Positions 21,641 through 32,759 of a stretch of 64,000 bases of DNA are shown here, in pieces. The stretch lies in NCBI GenBank assembly GCA_014526335.1, contig JACTAT010000032.1:1851026-1915025 (forward strand), in the 5' to 3' direction. The position numbers were made by a program, and so were the translations under genes. This DNA is from Chrysaora quinquecirrha. Its lineage: Eukaryota; Cnidaria; Scyphozoa; Semaeostomeae; Pelagiidae. The notes under the pieces were generated by a model. That model saw nothing but the letters and a program-made list of their open reading frames with translations, was not told the origin of the DNA and did not search any database. The first letter of the stretch is position 1, and each line of letters starts with the position of its first letter.

Positions 21641-22902
21641 TTGCCATCCGTTTTTTCCCCAACTGCTGGGGTTTCTGGGGTAATTGGGGCTAAGCAGTCT
21701 TTGATCTGCTTTATTGGTGCCTGTTTTAACCATCGCCCGATTGTTTTCTTTAGGAGGATTATCACTGAATCGCAACAAGGCATCATAGCACGATCGGTAA
21801 GGCAGGCTAGTGATAGGTCACAGCCAAGGCTATGACCAGTCCTTTTATTTGGGGTGATTTTGTCTGCAACAATGCCAATAGGTCGTGTCTTTTCTGTATT
21901 TGGTAAAATTGAAGAAATGTTTTCTTTCAATATGTTCTCTATTGCTTTGCCGATGTGGTCAGTTAGTTCAGCGGCAAACATTCTAGAGCTGTTAATATCA
22001 CCAATATCAACGTGATTTAGATGTGCAGTTAACAGGTCATCTTCAAAGTCCAGATAACCCTTGCCCTGCTTTATAGCATTATACCTAATGCGGAAGATAT
22101 TCATGCCTATTGCATAGTTCCTAGCTTCTCTCTCTGCTGCAGCTTTCTTTTATGCACCACTCCTATCCTTTCATCTTTTGTGAGTTGAACTTTATGTACG
22201 ATATGCATGATAATGTTGTGCTTAAAATTTATGTGCGAATGTGCTTGTTTTTGAAAGGACATTGCTGCCTGAACGCGATAGTCTAACGAATTAAAATGAA
22301 ATATGCCGGTATTGTTGTCAGCAACATTTATTCTTGGTTCTCCCTTGGCACATATTTGGTAAATCAGCTGATTGCCTTCTTCATTAACAGGAAAACCATT
22401 CTCGACAAGTAAATCTTTGAGGCTGTTGGGATCTTTGCAATTTTATATCTCTTGCTTAAAATGTTGACATTCTAGATCAGCAACAGTTTCGATACTTGCA
22501 GCAACTTTACCTGTTGTATTTAATAGAGAAAGATTGGCCATAAATCCCGAAAGTGTCTTTGTAATTTCATTTTTCGTTTCTTTAAGGAACCTGACATAGT
22601 CAATACTTTTGTCATCCATGTCTTCATTTGCTCTTGTTCTTCAATTCCTTACTGGAAATGGCTTCTCTTCCTCATTGTGCACGATGTTGATTGCTCTGCT
22701 TGCTCTCTTGCTTCTGACGCATTGGCGTGTTGTGGGCATTCAGTTGGAAGGTCTTCTTCGTTGCTGCAAAGTAAATGTACACACTACGAGTAATATGTGC
22801 CTGAGTCGAAAGATTAAGCTGCTCTGTCATTGCATTAAGGGTTGCAGGGGAGTCTCCAAGAAGACAGACATCAACATATTTGTTCTTTTTAAATGTAAGC
22901 AT
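21577..22902 (-). pseudogene. Transposase-like multicopy gene fragment (hAT-like?)
   Basis: On minus, pieces run from 22902 to 21577: 'LLGDSPATLNAMTEQLNL', then 'SIDYVRFLKETKNEI', 'KTLSGFMANLSLL', and, after a frameshift near 22150, a 175-codon open frame with 'GIVADKITPNKRTGHS'. The last block recalls zinc-finger/hAT-derived proteins with an 'ADK-T---RTG' motif. That link is from memory and weak. There are stops near 22445 and 22830 besides the frameshift. The C-terminal end runs into repeat R39. Confidence 0.4.
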
Positions 22903-22905
22903 TGA

Positions 22906-23233
22906 TAATTAATGATTTCTCTCATTTCATTCATTATTAGCATTCTGAGGATGGGATGGGGACTAATTTATTATTATTTGTCAGGAGTTGCACACGTTGT
23001 TGTTGCACACAACAAAAATTTTAATCAATTGAATTTTAGATGATTTGTTTCTATGTAAACATGTGACCTATCAAACAAAATATTTTCTTTTTATCAAAAT
23101 CTCTCTGTAATTCGATTTCTTTTCGAGATCGAATTAGCAACAGTCAACTGTATGCCCTAGTAGTACATTCCTTAAACCCTCGTTTTCTTGCCTTGATGAA
23201 GTTTTGAAGGATTTCGAAATCTTAATTTAAGAT
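22906..23233. other. Intergenic, nothing recognised
   Basis: AT-rich sequence separating two oppositely oriented decayed genes. I see no repeats, motifs or open frames of note. Confidence 0.4.
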
Positions 23234-26200
23234 CGAGGTAAATGGAGAGGAAGAGGCCTGTATTAAATGCCAGATCAAAACTGATGAAAAGCTACGTGTT
23301 TGTGAATCTGGAATTGCAAAAATCGAGGAGTATGCCAAAGTATTTAATGACAACCATATTAAAGAAACCTTGAGAAATGTAACTTGCGTCAATATTCACA
23401 CTAGCTGTCAGAACAAGATTGGAAACGATATAAGAAAACGCAAAAATTATAGCAAGTTTGAAAAAGACATTGTTAAAAGTAAAAAGCCCATGACAAGAAA
23501 ATCTTTGAATCTCTTTGACTGGAAAAAACAATGCTTCTTCTGTGGGCTGAAATGCCTGATCAATGAAAAGCACCCAGGTAGACAAAACTATAAAGTAACC
23601 TTTGTGCATTACCGTGAAACCGTGCTTGAAATTTGCGATACTCGTAGTGATGAATGGGCAGAGTAGTGAAAGAACTTATTGTACCCTGTATCGATCTCAT
23701 TCAAGGCAATGCAAGGTATCATGATAGCTACCACAAAAAATTTACTGGGAAAGCTAAAACCTGAAACAGCTCACGGAAGACCCCAAAAAAAGACAAAGAG
23801 AAATAACTTTGAAGCGATTTGTGAATGGCTTGAAACTGAAGCAGAATCTATATCTCTCTCACTGAAGCTCATGACAAAATGAAATAAATGGCTGGATTTG
23901 TAGACTGCAGTCGGACGTGATGATTTTTCGAGATGTTTGAAGTCTCTTAATTAATGATAAATGGTATCAGAAAAGAATAGAAAACACGGACAAAGAGGCA
24001 AAGAGAATCGTTAAACAAGCCGCAAAACTCATACTTGGTCAATTGAAATCGACTAATTACGATTTTAGTGAATAGGCATCCTATGAGATGATCCAAGATG
24101 TCGAGTTTGGAAAGTCATGGGTGCCAAGCTATCTCTGTTTACTAATAGAAACTCTCATCAAAGACGACCTAAAACAAGCCAGCATAGGTCAAAGTGCAGC
24201 AAAACCACGATCCTGCATATCCCCAATCATGTTTGGATTGGGTGTAGAAGCTGAGAAAGTATTTGCTGTAGATGCTGAGAAAGTATTTGGTTCAAGATGG
24301 CTTTTAACGGAGATTTTCAGTAAGTTATGACGAGGGGACACAATTCAAGCTGAGCGTCGTCAAAACGAGAGCATAGAGAGTTACATCAAAGAAAATATTG
24401 TTGGAAGATTTGGTCAATGGTCCACTGACATCTCCGATCACGATAATTGCACCCTAGATGCAAAGGGACACTGCATGGGATGGGAGCGATTCTTTCAGTA
24501 ACACCAGCAACAAGATTAGTAGGGCTCAAACCCATACCAAGAAATCAAATCAGTGCATCAGAGGCAGCAGAATCGACCACTGGAATACCTATTCTTCCAT
24601 ATCAACAACCAGAAGAGTCAAGCTTAAGCCTATTATTGAGTTAAACATGGCCACCATTCTTCCCGAAAATGACATATACGACGAAATTTGGCACACCCTC
24701 AGTTTCCTTCTGATGCTACGCCCTAGTTGGTCAGGATATATGAGCCATGCTGCATCTGGTTCTTATCCTGGGCAATCGAAAGTATACCTGCTACCAATCA
24801 TTGACCTCAATCCGAATGACATGTCATGCCTCTTCTCAACACTGAAGTTCATAGAGTCACGGGCTGAAACTCTAGGAATCGCCACACCGATCATCACTTT
24901 CGACCAACTCTTATCGATCAAAGCCAATGAAGTAATAAAAGGGAAATCGTTAAACATTGTGTGCATGCTGGGTGGATTTCATCTTCTGATGAGCTTCATG
25001 GGCAGCATTAGATCCCTGATGAAAAAGAGTGGTCTGGAAGAATAGATGGAACAAATTTATGCCAAAAACACTGTACCACACATCATCAGTGGAAAAGCTA
25101 TCTCTAGAGCTTTAAGCACACTTCAATGTCAAGTCAGCCCTGGTGTGTAAATTGATGACTCCACTTGTTACTTCTGGTAACGCGGAAATCAAAATCGAGC
25201 AATTGAAAACTGACCTCAATCTGATTGTTGAGGGTTGTAACAATAATTCCAATTTTGAGATCGATATGAGCAAATACCCAACGCTAACTAAACTGCTCCA
25301 CCTTCTTCGAACATACAAGAATGATCTAAGTCAGTGTTCACGCACGGCAAATCTATGGATTCAGTACCTAGAATACATTCAAGAGGTGAAAGATTTCATC
25401 CGGTCAGAAAGAACAGGAGACTGGAACTCCATTCTCAATCTTGCGGATGATCAACCTTTTTGCTGCAATCACCCACATCTACTACGCCAAGAGTAAAAAT
25501 ATGCTGAATCTGAATCAAAGTCATCCACGGGTTCACAACCAATTCTCCAAAGAATTCCACACAATCAGGCAGAGTGACAAATCTTGGGCTGGTTTGTGGG
25601 CTGATCTGGTTATCCAGAAAGTGATGATGCGATCAATCAAAAGCTAGGGAGGTCTGACACGTGGACGAGAAATAGTGGAATCTACTTGTCAGCTATGGCT
25701 TGGTAGCACTCACCGTTCTGCTGATATTCACAATGCAATGACCAAATTGACAGGTACATGTCAAAAAACCAGTGAACGACATGTCCAGCTCACCTTCACT
25801 TGGATGAAACGCGATATCAAGGAATATCAAACTGTTAAGGATTGGTTCGACTGTCATGAGCCGTTTGACAAAAATGAATCCAACTTGAAAAGTCTATCTA
25901 CCGGTATTACAGCTAAAACAGAGATCAACTGCGACAATGCTGAGGACGTTGGACATTCAAAATAAGCTGGACAATGTCATCTTCGAGAATGTTACCATCA
26001 AAAGAAAAGATCAAGCAAAGGCATTCCAAGATATGTTACCAGCAGTTCAAATAGGAGATAACAGAGTTGTTATCGATCCTACCATTCTGTTTAGCTGCCT
26101 CACTGCTTTGGCAAATTTGATAAAGAAGTGGGTGATAACTTCCGATATGAGCTAACACCAGAGCCAACATTGCTATTCAAACTGGGGATGATGTGTAAGC

Positions 26201-26783
26201 CAGGTAAGTCAACTCTTAGAAATCATTTTATCAAAAAGGAAAACGCGACTTTCGTCAAATCACATGATATTTGTGTTATCGATGGTGGTGCACTGCCGTT
26301 CAAAGTTACTTGACCCAGTACAACATACGGAGCCCTCATCAAGGAATACACAGAGTATGTTAAAAGAAACTTCAAAGCCTATTCGTTGGTGATCATCATT
26401 TTTGATTGTTATGAAGATAGCATGTCCACCAAAAAAACAAGAGCACGATCGTCCTGCAGAAAAGACCTCAGCTACTGTGACAATTTGCAATGCTATCTTT
26501 AAGCTCTGAGAATAAAGGCATAACAGCAATTCAAAGTAAAGACAAGAGGGAATGTTCTCATCGTTGCCATCAAATGATATGGATGTTTTTATTATGTGTG
26601 ATGTACCATAGGTCAAAGCAGATGGCATACATCTACTTTTGCACAGCTAAGATTGGTGAACAGAAAAAGAAAGTGAAATCAAAGGCACTCTACTGGGGAA
26701 TCAGCATAATATCATCTACCTTCGATCAGTGTGACCTTCTGTTATTGTGTGGGTGTGATACAACATCGGCAATATATAACAAA
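23234..26783 (+). pseudogene. Family K multicopy gene, 5' part, decayed
   Basis: I recognise a large family of uncharacterised proteins common in cnidarians, fish and molluscs. Ordered blocks are 'CFFCGLKCLINEKHPG', 'GTLHGMGAILSVTPAT', 'FDQLLSIKANEV', 'LGGFHLLMSFMGSI', 'IVESTCQLWLGSTHRSADIH', 'MLRTLDIQNKLDNV' and 'LCGCDTTSAIYNK'. The blocks jump between all three plus frames, with many stops, so it is a pseudogene. No function is established to my knowledge; the copy number suggests the family may be transposon-borne. The last exon ends at the insertion at 26784 and resumes at 31758. Confidence 0.7.
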
Positions 26784-27060
26784 CAATGCCTGCCAAAAGT
26801 CCTTGGAACACCCCCCTAATTTCACCAGAATGTGACTCCTCTTTCTTTTCTTGATGGAAAAAACTGAAAATCAGCCCCCTCCCCCCCAAAACAATGTTGT
26901 TCGTATTTTGTACACTCTGAGCTTTCATAAGATGCATCGCGGGTTGTTGTGGGATATTCCAAACAGCAGGAAATCAACATTGTTTGAGGGGGGAGGGGTT
27001 TCCAATGCTGCCAGTGGAGTGAAAATAGTCCAAGTGTTCCAAGACTTTTGGCAGGCATTG
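26784..27060. mobile_element. MITE-277, copy 1
   Basis: TIRs start CAATGCCTGCCAAAAGTC and match over ~27 bp with a single-base length difference. It is non-coding, with an internal run of C near 26878-26889. By eye it is identical base for base to 31481-31757. Confidence 0.85.
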
Positions 27061-27137
27061 TCTGAAATTTATATCTTAAACGGAAAGATAGAAAGCTGGG
27101 AGTAGCTCCCAACCTAGGGTAATCGATGGTGCTGATT
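27061..27137. repeat. Inverted terminus (left) of the core segment
   Basis: TCTGAAATTTATATC...CGATGGTGCTGAT aligns without gaps to the reverse complement of 31404-31480, at roughly 60-65% identity by eye. The innermost 14 bp (TCGATGGTGCTGAT) are identical. Confidence 0.6.
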
Positions 27138-27559
27138 TCGTTGGTAGCAACGAAAATCGGTTTTCTTTTACACCAGAGGCGGTATTAAGGGGGCAGCCCC
27201 TTTATATGGGAATTTGTACTGTTGTTGCTAATATATTGATAATAAATACAGCTATACATCATTTCTATATTTGTAATACTAATCCTCCAACGTAATAGAG
27301 TAAGAGTCGTCTGGCAACACAGGTCAACAATAATTGAATGCTTCGCACGTTTTCTTTGTTGATTTGATAACGTAAGTATTATGCTCTGCCCGCGGATGTG
27401 AAATTCAAATTGCTTTTGACGTAAGGCGACTTTCAATGGATTGTACAGTGTATAATCCGATATTACATTGTGTGAGTAACTTGCGAATGACGTAAAGTTA
27501 TACTGTACCCATAAATGAATATATAGGTGGAGAAAAGGCACTGAGAAAGCAAAAATTAC
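27138..27559. other. Upstream region of the transposase
   Basis: AT-rich sequence with no recognised gene. It would hold the promoter of the transposase at 27560. I could not pick a TATA box or a Tc1-type TIR with confidence. Confidence 0.3.
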
Positions 27560-28660
27560 ATGCAGAGTAAAGAAAACGAAATGGTTTTTCACAGCAAGAT
27601 CAATGCGAAAAAGAGAGCCTATGTGTATTATCTACGAACAGAAGGCTTGTTATCGTACAGAAAAATAGCTAAAAAGTACAACATTTCAGCGTCAAGTGTC
27701 GTCCGTATTTGCCAAGAGGCGTTGAAGACCAAGAAACACAAGCGAAGAACTGGCCGACCACCTGTTATGACCATCAGAGAGAAGGAGCGATTCATAAGAA
27801 CATTCAAGAAAATGAGAGATCAAAATGCAAATGTCAGCGTTGTGGACATAGCCAAAGAATGTGGTATTACTAGAGTGAGTTACAGAACTCTAGTCCGATT
27901 AATGAACGCACATGGCTTCAGATGCTTGCGACCAAGACAGAAAGGTGTACTTTCAACCAGGGATAGAAGGAACAGAAAACGTTATGCCTCAGAAGCATTG
28001 AAAATATACGGTCCTCAATTTTGGACTGATGATGTTCTTCTTTATTTGGATGGTGTTTCTTTCATTCATAAGCAAAATCCGTATGAAGATGCTTTGACAC
28101 CGAGAGGGAAGATTTGGAGAAGAGCGGATGAAGGTCTCAAGTTCACTATGAAAGGATCCAAAAATTTAGCTGGGGGGCGCAGGATTCATCTGCTTGTGGG
28201 TGTGGCCCACAGCACTGGCGTCGTTGTGGTGGAAGAATATGATAAATTCAATGCGGAATGGTTTGCAAAGTTCATTCACAGGACATTACAAACAACCCTT
28301 CTTGATTGTGCTGTGTCGAAGAATGAAGAGAAGCTGCTATTTGTAATGGATAATGATCCAAGTCAGAAAAGTAAACTAGCACGAGATGCGTTACGTGATA
28401 TAGGGGCAGAGCTTGTGGAAATACCACCGCGATCACCAGATTTGAACCCAATCGAAAACGTTTTTCCTATCATCAAGAGCAAGCTGGCAAGAGAGGCACT
28501 AGAGCGACATATAGAGAGGGAGACTTTGGAAGAATTCAGAGCAAGGGTCCTGGACACCGTGATGAATTTTGATACTTCTATTATTAATCGTACAATAGCT
28601 ACAATGCGAAATCGTATAGAACTAATTACAAACAATGACGGTTATCGTACAAAATACTAA
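27560..28660 (+). CDS. Tc1/mariner-type DD34E transposase, intact
   Basis: This 366-residue frame runs from ATG to TAA with no lesion. Residues ~28-55 form a first helix-turn-helix ('LLSYRKIAKKYNISASSVV'). A basic GRPP linker is at ~65, and a second helix-turn-helix spans ~70-120. The catalytic triad is Asp164 ('YLDGVSF'), Asp264 ('FVMDNDPSQ') and Glu299 ('PDLNPIENVF'), with 34 residues between the last two, as in Tc1-like transposases. The enzyme would excise and integrate DNA between TIRs, usually at TA. It is slightly longer than typical (~340). A second in-frame ATG at residue 8 could be the true start. The intact frame amid decayed neighbours suggests recent activity. Confidence 0.9.
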   Translation: MQSKENEMVFHSKINAKKRAYVYYLRTEGLLSYRKIAKKYNISASSVVRICQEALKTKKHKRRTGRPPVMTIREKERFIRTFKKMRDQNANVSVVDIAKECGITRVSYRTLVRLMNAHGFRCLRPRQKGVLSTRDRRNRKRYASEALKIYGPQFWTDDVLLYLDGVSFIHKQNPYEDALTPRGKIWRRADEGLKFTMKGSKNLAGGRRIHLLVGVAHSTGVVVVEEYDKFNAEWFAKFIHRTLQTTLLDCAVSKNEEKLLFVMDNDPSQKSKLARDALRDIGAELVEIPPRSPDLNPIENVFPIIKSKLAREALERHIERETLEEFRARVLDTVMNFDTSIINRTIATMRNRIELITNNDGYRTKY

Positions 28661-28663
28661 TAA

Positions 28664-29506
28664 GCTAAGAAATGTTGTTTACAAAATTATGTATATATTT
28701 CATTTAATTTCAATCATTTTGTGAGTGCCATTACGGATTGCCTATTTCTATTTTTAATAACGAGAAATGAACATGTACGTTGTTGTCATTACCTTCACTG
28801 CCAAAATAGTACGACATTGCCTGCTTTCATTAATGCGATGTCGCAAAACCACGCGATAACATAAGTAATGAGTTTCCTACAGGTTAATGGTCAGGGGTAA
28901 GGCACCTCTGCTTCAGATCGAGGCTATGGAAAGATAGCAGGCAGGACTGCCTGTCTTCGGTATGCAAAACGAGCACGCTCAACAAGCTCGAAGCGGTCAG
29001 AAAATCGTCCTTTTAAACACAATGTGTCTGGGAACGTTTCACAATATAGCTATGGTGGGTTGCAGGATATGTGCAAAAAATTTCATTAATAAACGTACCG
29101 ATTCGTCCATAATTGGGCGACGCTTAACGCTCAACAGAATTTGCGAATAGAATTCTGATCTCCAGTACTCTTTCTATTTGTAAAACTGTCGTACGTGAGT
29201 ATTTCCTCAGCAAGGTGAAGGAAATTGAAGACATGTGTCTCTGCTGATAAATGAAAGTATTTGGATAATTTCTGTGATTTCAAGCAGAGAAAATTCATTA
29301 ACAGTAAAGAATAAAGGCCGAAAAATGTTTGTTTATCGTTACTGTCGAGCGAGTCATGGAGTCATGATTAGTGAACCTTGATAAAGCATGCCTTGCGGAG
29401 CATCGCCACTACTAAGGCAATGTACGTGCAGACAGGCCATGTCTTAGGAGTAAATAGAATAACGAGAGGAAGAAATATTTCAGAAAACAAAAAAAACACA
29501 CGCATG
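28664..29506. other. Spacer between transposase and Rep
   Basis: The two genes converge on this ~840-bp stretch. I see no coding frame of note on either strand, and no geminivirus-type nonanucleotide origin such as TAATATTAC. Confidence 0.4.
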
Positions 29507-30814
29507 TCATTGTAGAAGCATTGTGGCGAAGCAATGACCACAGGAGGGGACTGTTTTTTGGATGTGGATGTCGAACTGATGTTTGAACGTGAAAATACGC
29601 CAGCGAACACTCATCATTTCTGTTTCACGCTCGTCGATCATGGAACTTCTCACATATGAAATTGGAGCTTTTGCTGTGGCAAATACTGGTGTGTCTTTGC
29701 TGAATTTAATGTTTTGGCTGTATGTTGTTTTCGGTGCAGCGAAGTGGACAACATGGCCTTCTAACAGCAGGAGCATATCACTCCATGGCAAAATGACTGG
29801 AGACCATCTAAAGTCATTCAGAAAAATGACTTCCTTATCTTCTGCACCAAGCCAGGCGTACGAACAAGTTGCTGGAGACAAAAACGTATTGTAAACAACC
29901 CTTAGAGGGTCAAGAATGAACGTTTTGCCACAGTTCGCGGGACCAGTAATATATATATTACGGCCCTTGCCGCGACCCATGACAAGCAACTTTATTATGG
30001 CATCAGCAAAGACTGCCTTATCAATGGAATTTTTGTCTAAGATGTCTAAGGCACATGCCAGCCATTCACCCTTGCAGATACATGGATTGCTTATTTGCTG
30101 TTGCAGTATTTCAAGCCTTGACATCTTAGACCGCTGGATTTTTTCACTGGCTGTCTCGACTTCCCATACTGTGTCCTAGAGCTCCTTGACTTTCTTTTCG
30201 CTCCTGTTCAAGACAAACTCATACAGACGATGATCAGCACTCTTTAATGTTGACTTAGCTAGAGCAAGAAGACCAACGCGTGCATGAATTTTCTTGGACA
30301 CGATAATACTAGCAACTTTGGTGTTTGACAAACGTTTCAACTTCTTTGACTTTTTGGTGCCCTTTTTGGCCCTACCTCTTGCAGCGTTAGCTCTTGTGGC
30401 ATTGGCAGTTCTTGGCTCTCTTACTACCTCAGGATGGTTGTGACTTTTGAAAACTTGGTCGTCTTCCTTCCTGACGTAATTGTACGCAGAGAAATAACCG
30501 GCATGATCGGAAAAGTGGACAACGATATTATAATTCTCTGTTATATGCTCTTTCACTTTAGCCCAACGCTTTGCCTTGTCCAGAAGAATGGCGATGTGGA
30601 AATGATAACTGCCGTTCTTATGCTGCTCTTTACAACATGCCCATTGAATAACTGTTGACTATGTAGCAGACTGGAATGATTCTACAATTGCGGACGCAAA
30701 CGTTTCTCTATCGAACAACTCTAAATCGGCATGACTGTATGTTATTAAATAGGCTTGTTTAACACTATTACTTGCTAAGCTTACTAAATCTTTGTTTTCA
30801 TCGCAACTAGCCAT
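29507..30814 (-). pseudogene. CRESS-type Rep: HUH endonuclease plus SF3 helicase
   Basis: On minus, one 436-codon frame from ATG at 30814 is broken only by TAG at codon 52 (30659-30661) and TAG at codon 213 (30176-30178). The N-terminal nuclease has the HUH motif His-Phe-His (30596-30604) and a Tyr motif 'YNYVRKED'. A Lys/Arg-rich linker follows. The C-terminal superfamily 3 helicase has Walker A 'GPANCGKT' (29921-29944), Walker B 'VIFLNDF' and motif C 'PVFATAKAP'. This layout is that of rolling-circle Rep proteins of circular ssDNA viruses and related plasmids or transposons. It may be an endogenised viral gene or a transposon gene. Either stop could be a single C-to-T change at a CAG codon. 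Confidence 0.75.
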
Positions 30815-31480
30815 ATCGTTAATATTAGAACTCAATTACACTTTCTAACTTCAGCTACTGTTGTTTTTTATTGAAAATTCATATTTCCACCGTTAACCCG
30901 CCCCTAGCATTGCCTCGATTTCAATATTTCACACAGCCTCGATTTCAAGAGCATGGGCGTGGCTTTCATTAAGAAAGGCCCTCTTCCTCTCAAATAATAA
31001 CTGCTCTGCTGCTTCTCCTTCACAGAATAGCAGTCGTGATGCATGATTTTAGATATTGCAACACCTTCACTATCAGTCTATCAGATTTGTAATTATTTTG
31101 ACAATTATCAGCAGTAAGTATTGATGCACTGAATAGAATCTAGCTGCTTCATGCGTATAACTGATGTCCGCGTTCTCCACTATCTATATGTGCTGTTTTA
31201 CTGTTTGGAAGACTACAAATCTGTTTACTGAGCATATTGGGAGCGCTGTGCCTCTAAAATGTTCTGCTGTGTCTTTTTTGCACCTCAATAAGCAAGATGA
31301 AGGAAAACAGACAATTCAACCAATGAAAAGGCCCCCAAATTACATCATACACTTAATATGGAATAAACCGTAAAAGATATAATGTTAAAAATATCAGAAA
31401 TGAGATCAGCACCATCGAAAACCCCTGGTTACCAATCAGTATGACATCTGTACCTCACTGTTTTCGATATAAAAATCAGA
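30815..31480. other. Upstream region of Rep and right core end
   Basis: Non-coding. CCTCGATTTCAA occurs twice, at about 30914 and 30939. The last 77 bp (31404-31480) are the right inverted end of the core. Confidence 0.5.
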
Positions 31481-31757
31481 CAATGCCTGCCAAAAGTCCT
31501 TGGAACACCCCCCTAATTTCACCAGAATGTGACTCCTCTTTCTTTTCTTGATGGAAAAAACTGAAAATCAGCCCCCTCCCCCCCAAAACAATGTTGTTCG
31601 TATTTTGTACACTCTGAGCTTTCATAAGATGCATCGCGGGTTGTTGTGGGATATTCCAAACAGCAGGAAATCAACATTGTTTGAGGGGGGAGGGGTTTCC
31701 AATGCTGCCAGTGGAGTGAAAATAGTCCAAGTGTTCCAAGACTTTTGGCAGGCATTG
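31481..31757. mobile_element. MITE-277, copy 2
   Basis: By eye identical in sequence, length and orientation to 26784-27060. It is followed by AAGGTACTATGG, which contains the splice donor of the interrupted family K exon. Confidence 0.85.
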
Positions 31758-32743
31758 AAGGTACTATGGTTCTATACTATTTTATCAAGTATACAATCTT
31801 TTAAAAGCAAGCATATTTCTTACTCTTTGTTTGATACATTTCATATGCATATAAATAGTAATTTATTCATCTCTTGTATGATCATCATTTGTCAGGAAAA
31901 ACAAAGATCTTGACGACGCTCAAATCAGAGCAACTTCATGAGCTAGCTAAATGTTTTGGAGGTCTTGACACTGACAAAGAGATGATTGAAGAAGCTGGTA
32001 CTTAAATTATGTAGAAAATGTAATTCAAACTACTGCATTTATGTAAGTCTCTATCATCCATTTCACGCTTTCACTGCTTGCATTTAAACACAATTTCACG
32101 ATAACTTATCGACTTATCTACTTTTAGCTATGGTGGAAATCCTACAGATACATTGCCGGTCTTCGCCACAAAAAGTACATTAAGATGGTATCCACCGCAA
32201 ACTCAATTCAACCAGGAAACCTTCAACCAGCTGAATGTGCGACATTATTTCACACATCTAGAGTCCATCTTCAGGTAAACTTAGCTCCTACTCCATTATA
32301 CATAAATCTAATAGATGAATTTAAGCTCTTTCAATCTTCGACGGTTATTATTGTCATCAATATCACTTTTAAGGTTGCCAAGTGGAAGCAATTAGACCTC
32401 AAGTGTTTGAATTAAGTGTTCAAATCCTTTGGAATGGGGCTGCAAAAGAAGTCAAACTGCGATTGAGCCAATAAAAGCAGACCTTAAAGCAGCGCCCGAA
32501 TGGCTCTTGAAAGTTATAAGTTGCAATTGCAAGAGTACTTCTCGAAAACAGTACATGACAAAAGCATGCTCTTGTCAGCAGAAAGGTCTCCAGTGTGTTG
32601 CTGCGTGGGGTGATTGTCACGGTGAAGGATGTGGTAACTCAGAACTACCTCAATCAGTTACAGATGACGAAAACGAACAGTCATCAATGGTTGTTGATCA
32701 AGATGAAAGAAACCTTTCTGATATTCTTGAGAGTTTCATATAG
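31758..32743 (+). pseudogene. Family K multicopy gene, 3' part
   Basis: An intron runs from the donor at 31761 to TTTGTCAG at 31893-31900. The next exon begins 'GKTKILTTLKSEQLHELAKCF', the expected family continuation after the block at 26783. Further exons contain 'MVSTANSIQPGNLQPAECAT' (about 32185) and 'PLEWGCKRSQTAIEPIKADL' (from about 32425). The C-terminal Cys-rich tail has CNCKS...CSCQQKGLQC...CGNSE, a likely metal-binding region. It ends at TAG 32741. At least two frameshifts are needed, so it is decayed like the 5' part. Confidence 0.7.
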
Positions 32744-32759
32744 AGCAAGTTATTTACAA

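Larger units (their letters stand above)
26784..31757. mobile_element. 4,974-bp composite insertion: MITE - core - MITE
   Basis: Two 277-bp copies of the same MITE in direct orientation bracket a 4,420-bp core. The outer flanks are ...CAAA and AAGGTAC..., consistent with a 2-bp AA duplication. Removing the whole unit restores an exon end followed by a GTAC donor in family K. The core carries an intact Tc1/mariner-type transposase on plus and a Rep-like gene on minus, and has its own inverted ends (27061-27137 and 31404-31480). Confidence 0.7.

Noticed and set aside
28876..28930. tRNA-like A/B-box pattern (GGTCAGGGGTAAGGC ... GATCGAGGC)
   Set aside because: The boxes are too close together and no cloverleaf or tail could be drawn; at best a SINE scrap.
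28664..31480. A geminivirus-type nonanucleotide replication origin for the Rep-like gene
   Set aside because: I looked for TAATATTAC/TAGTATTAC-like loops with a stem and found none convincing.
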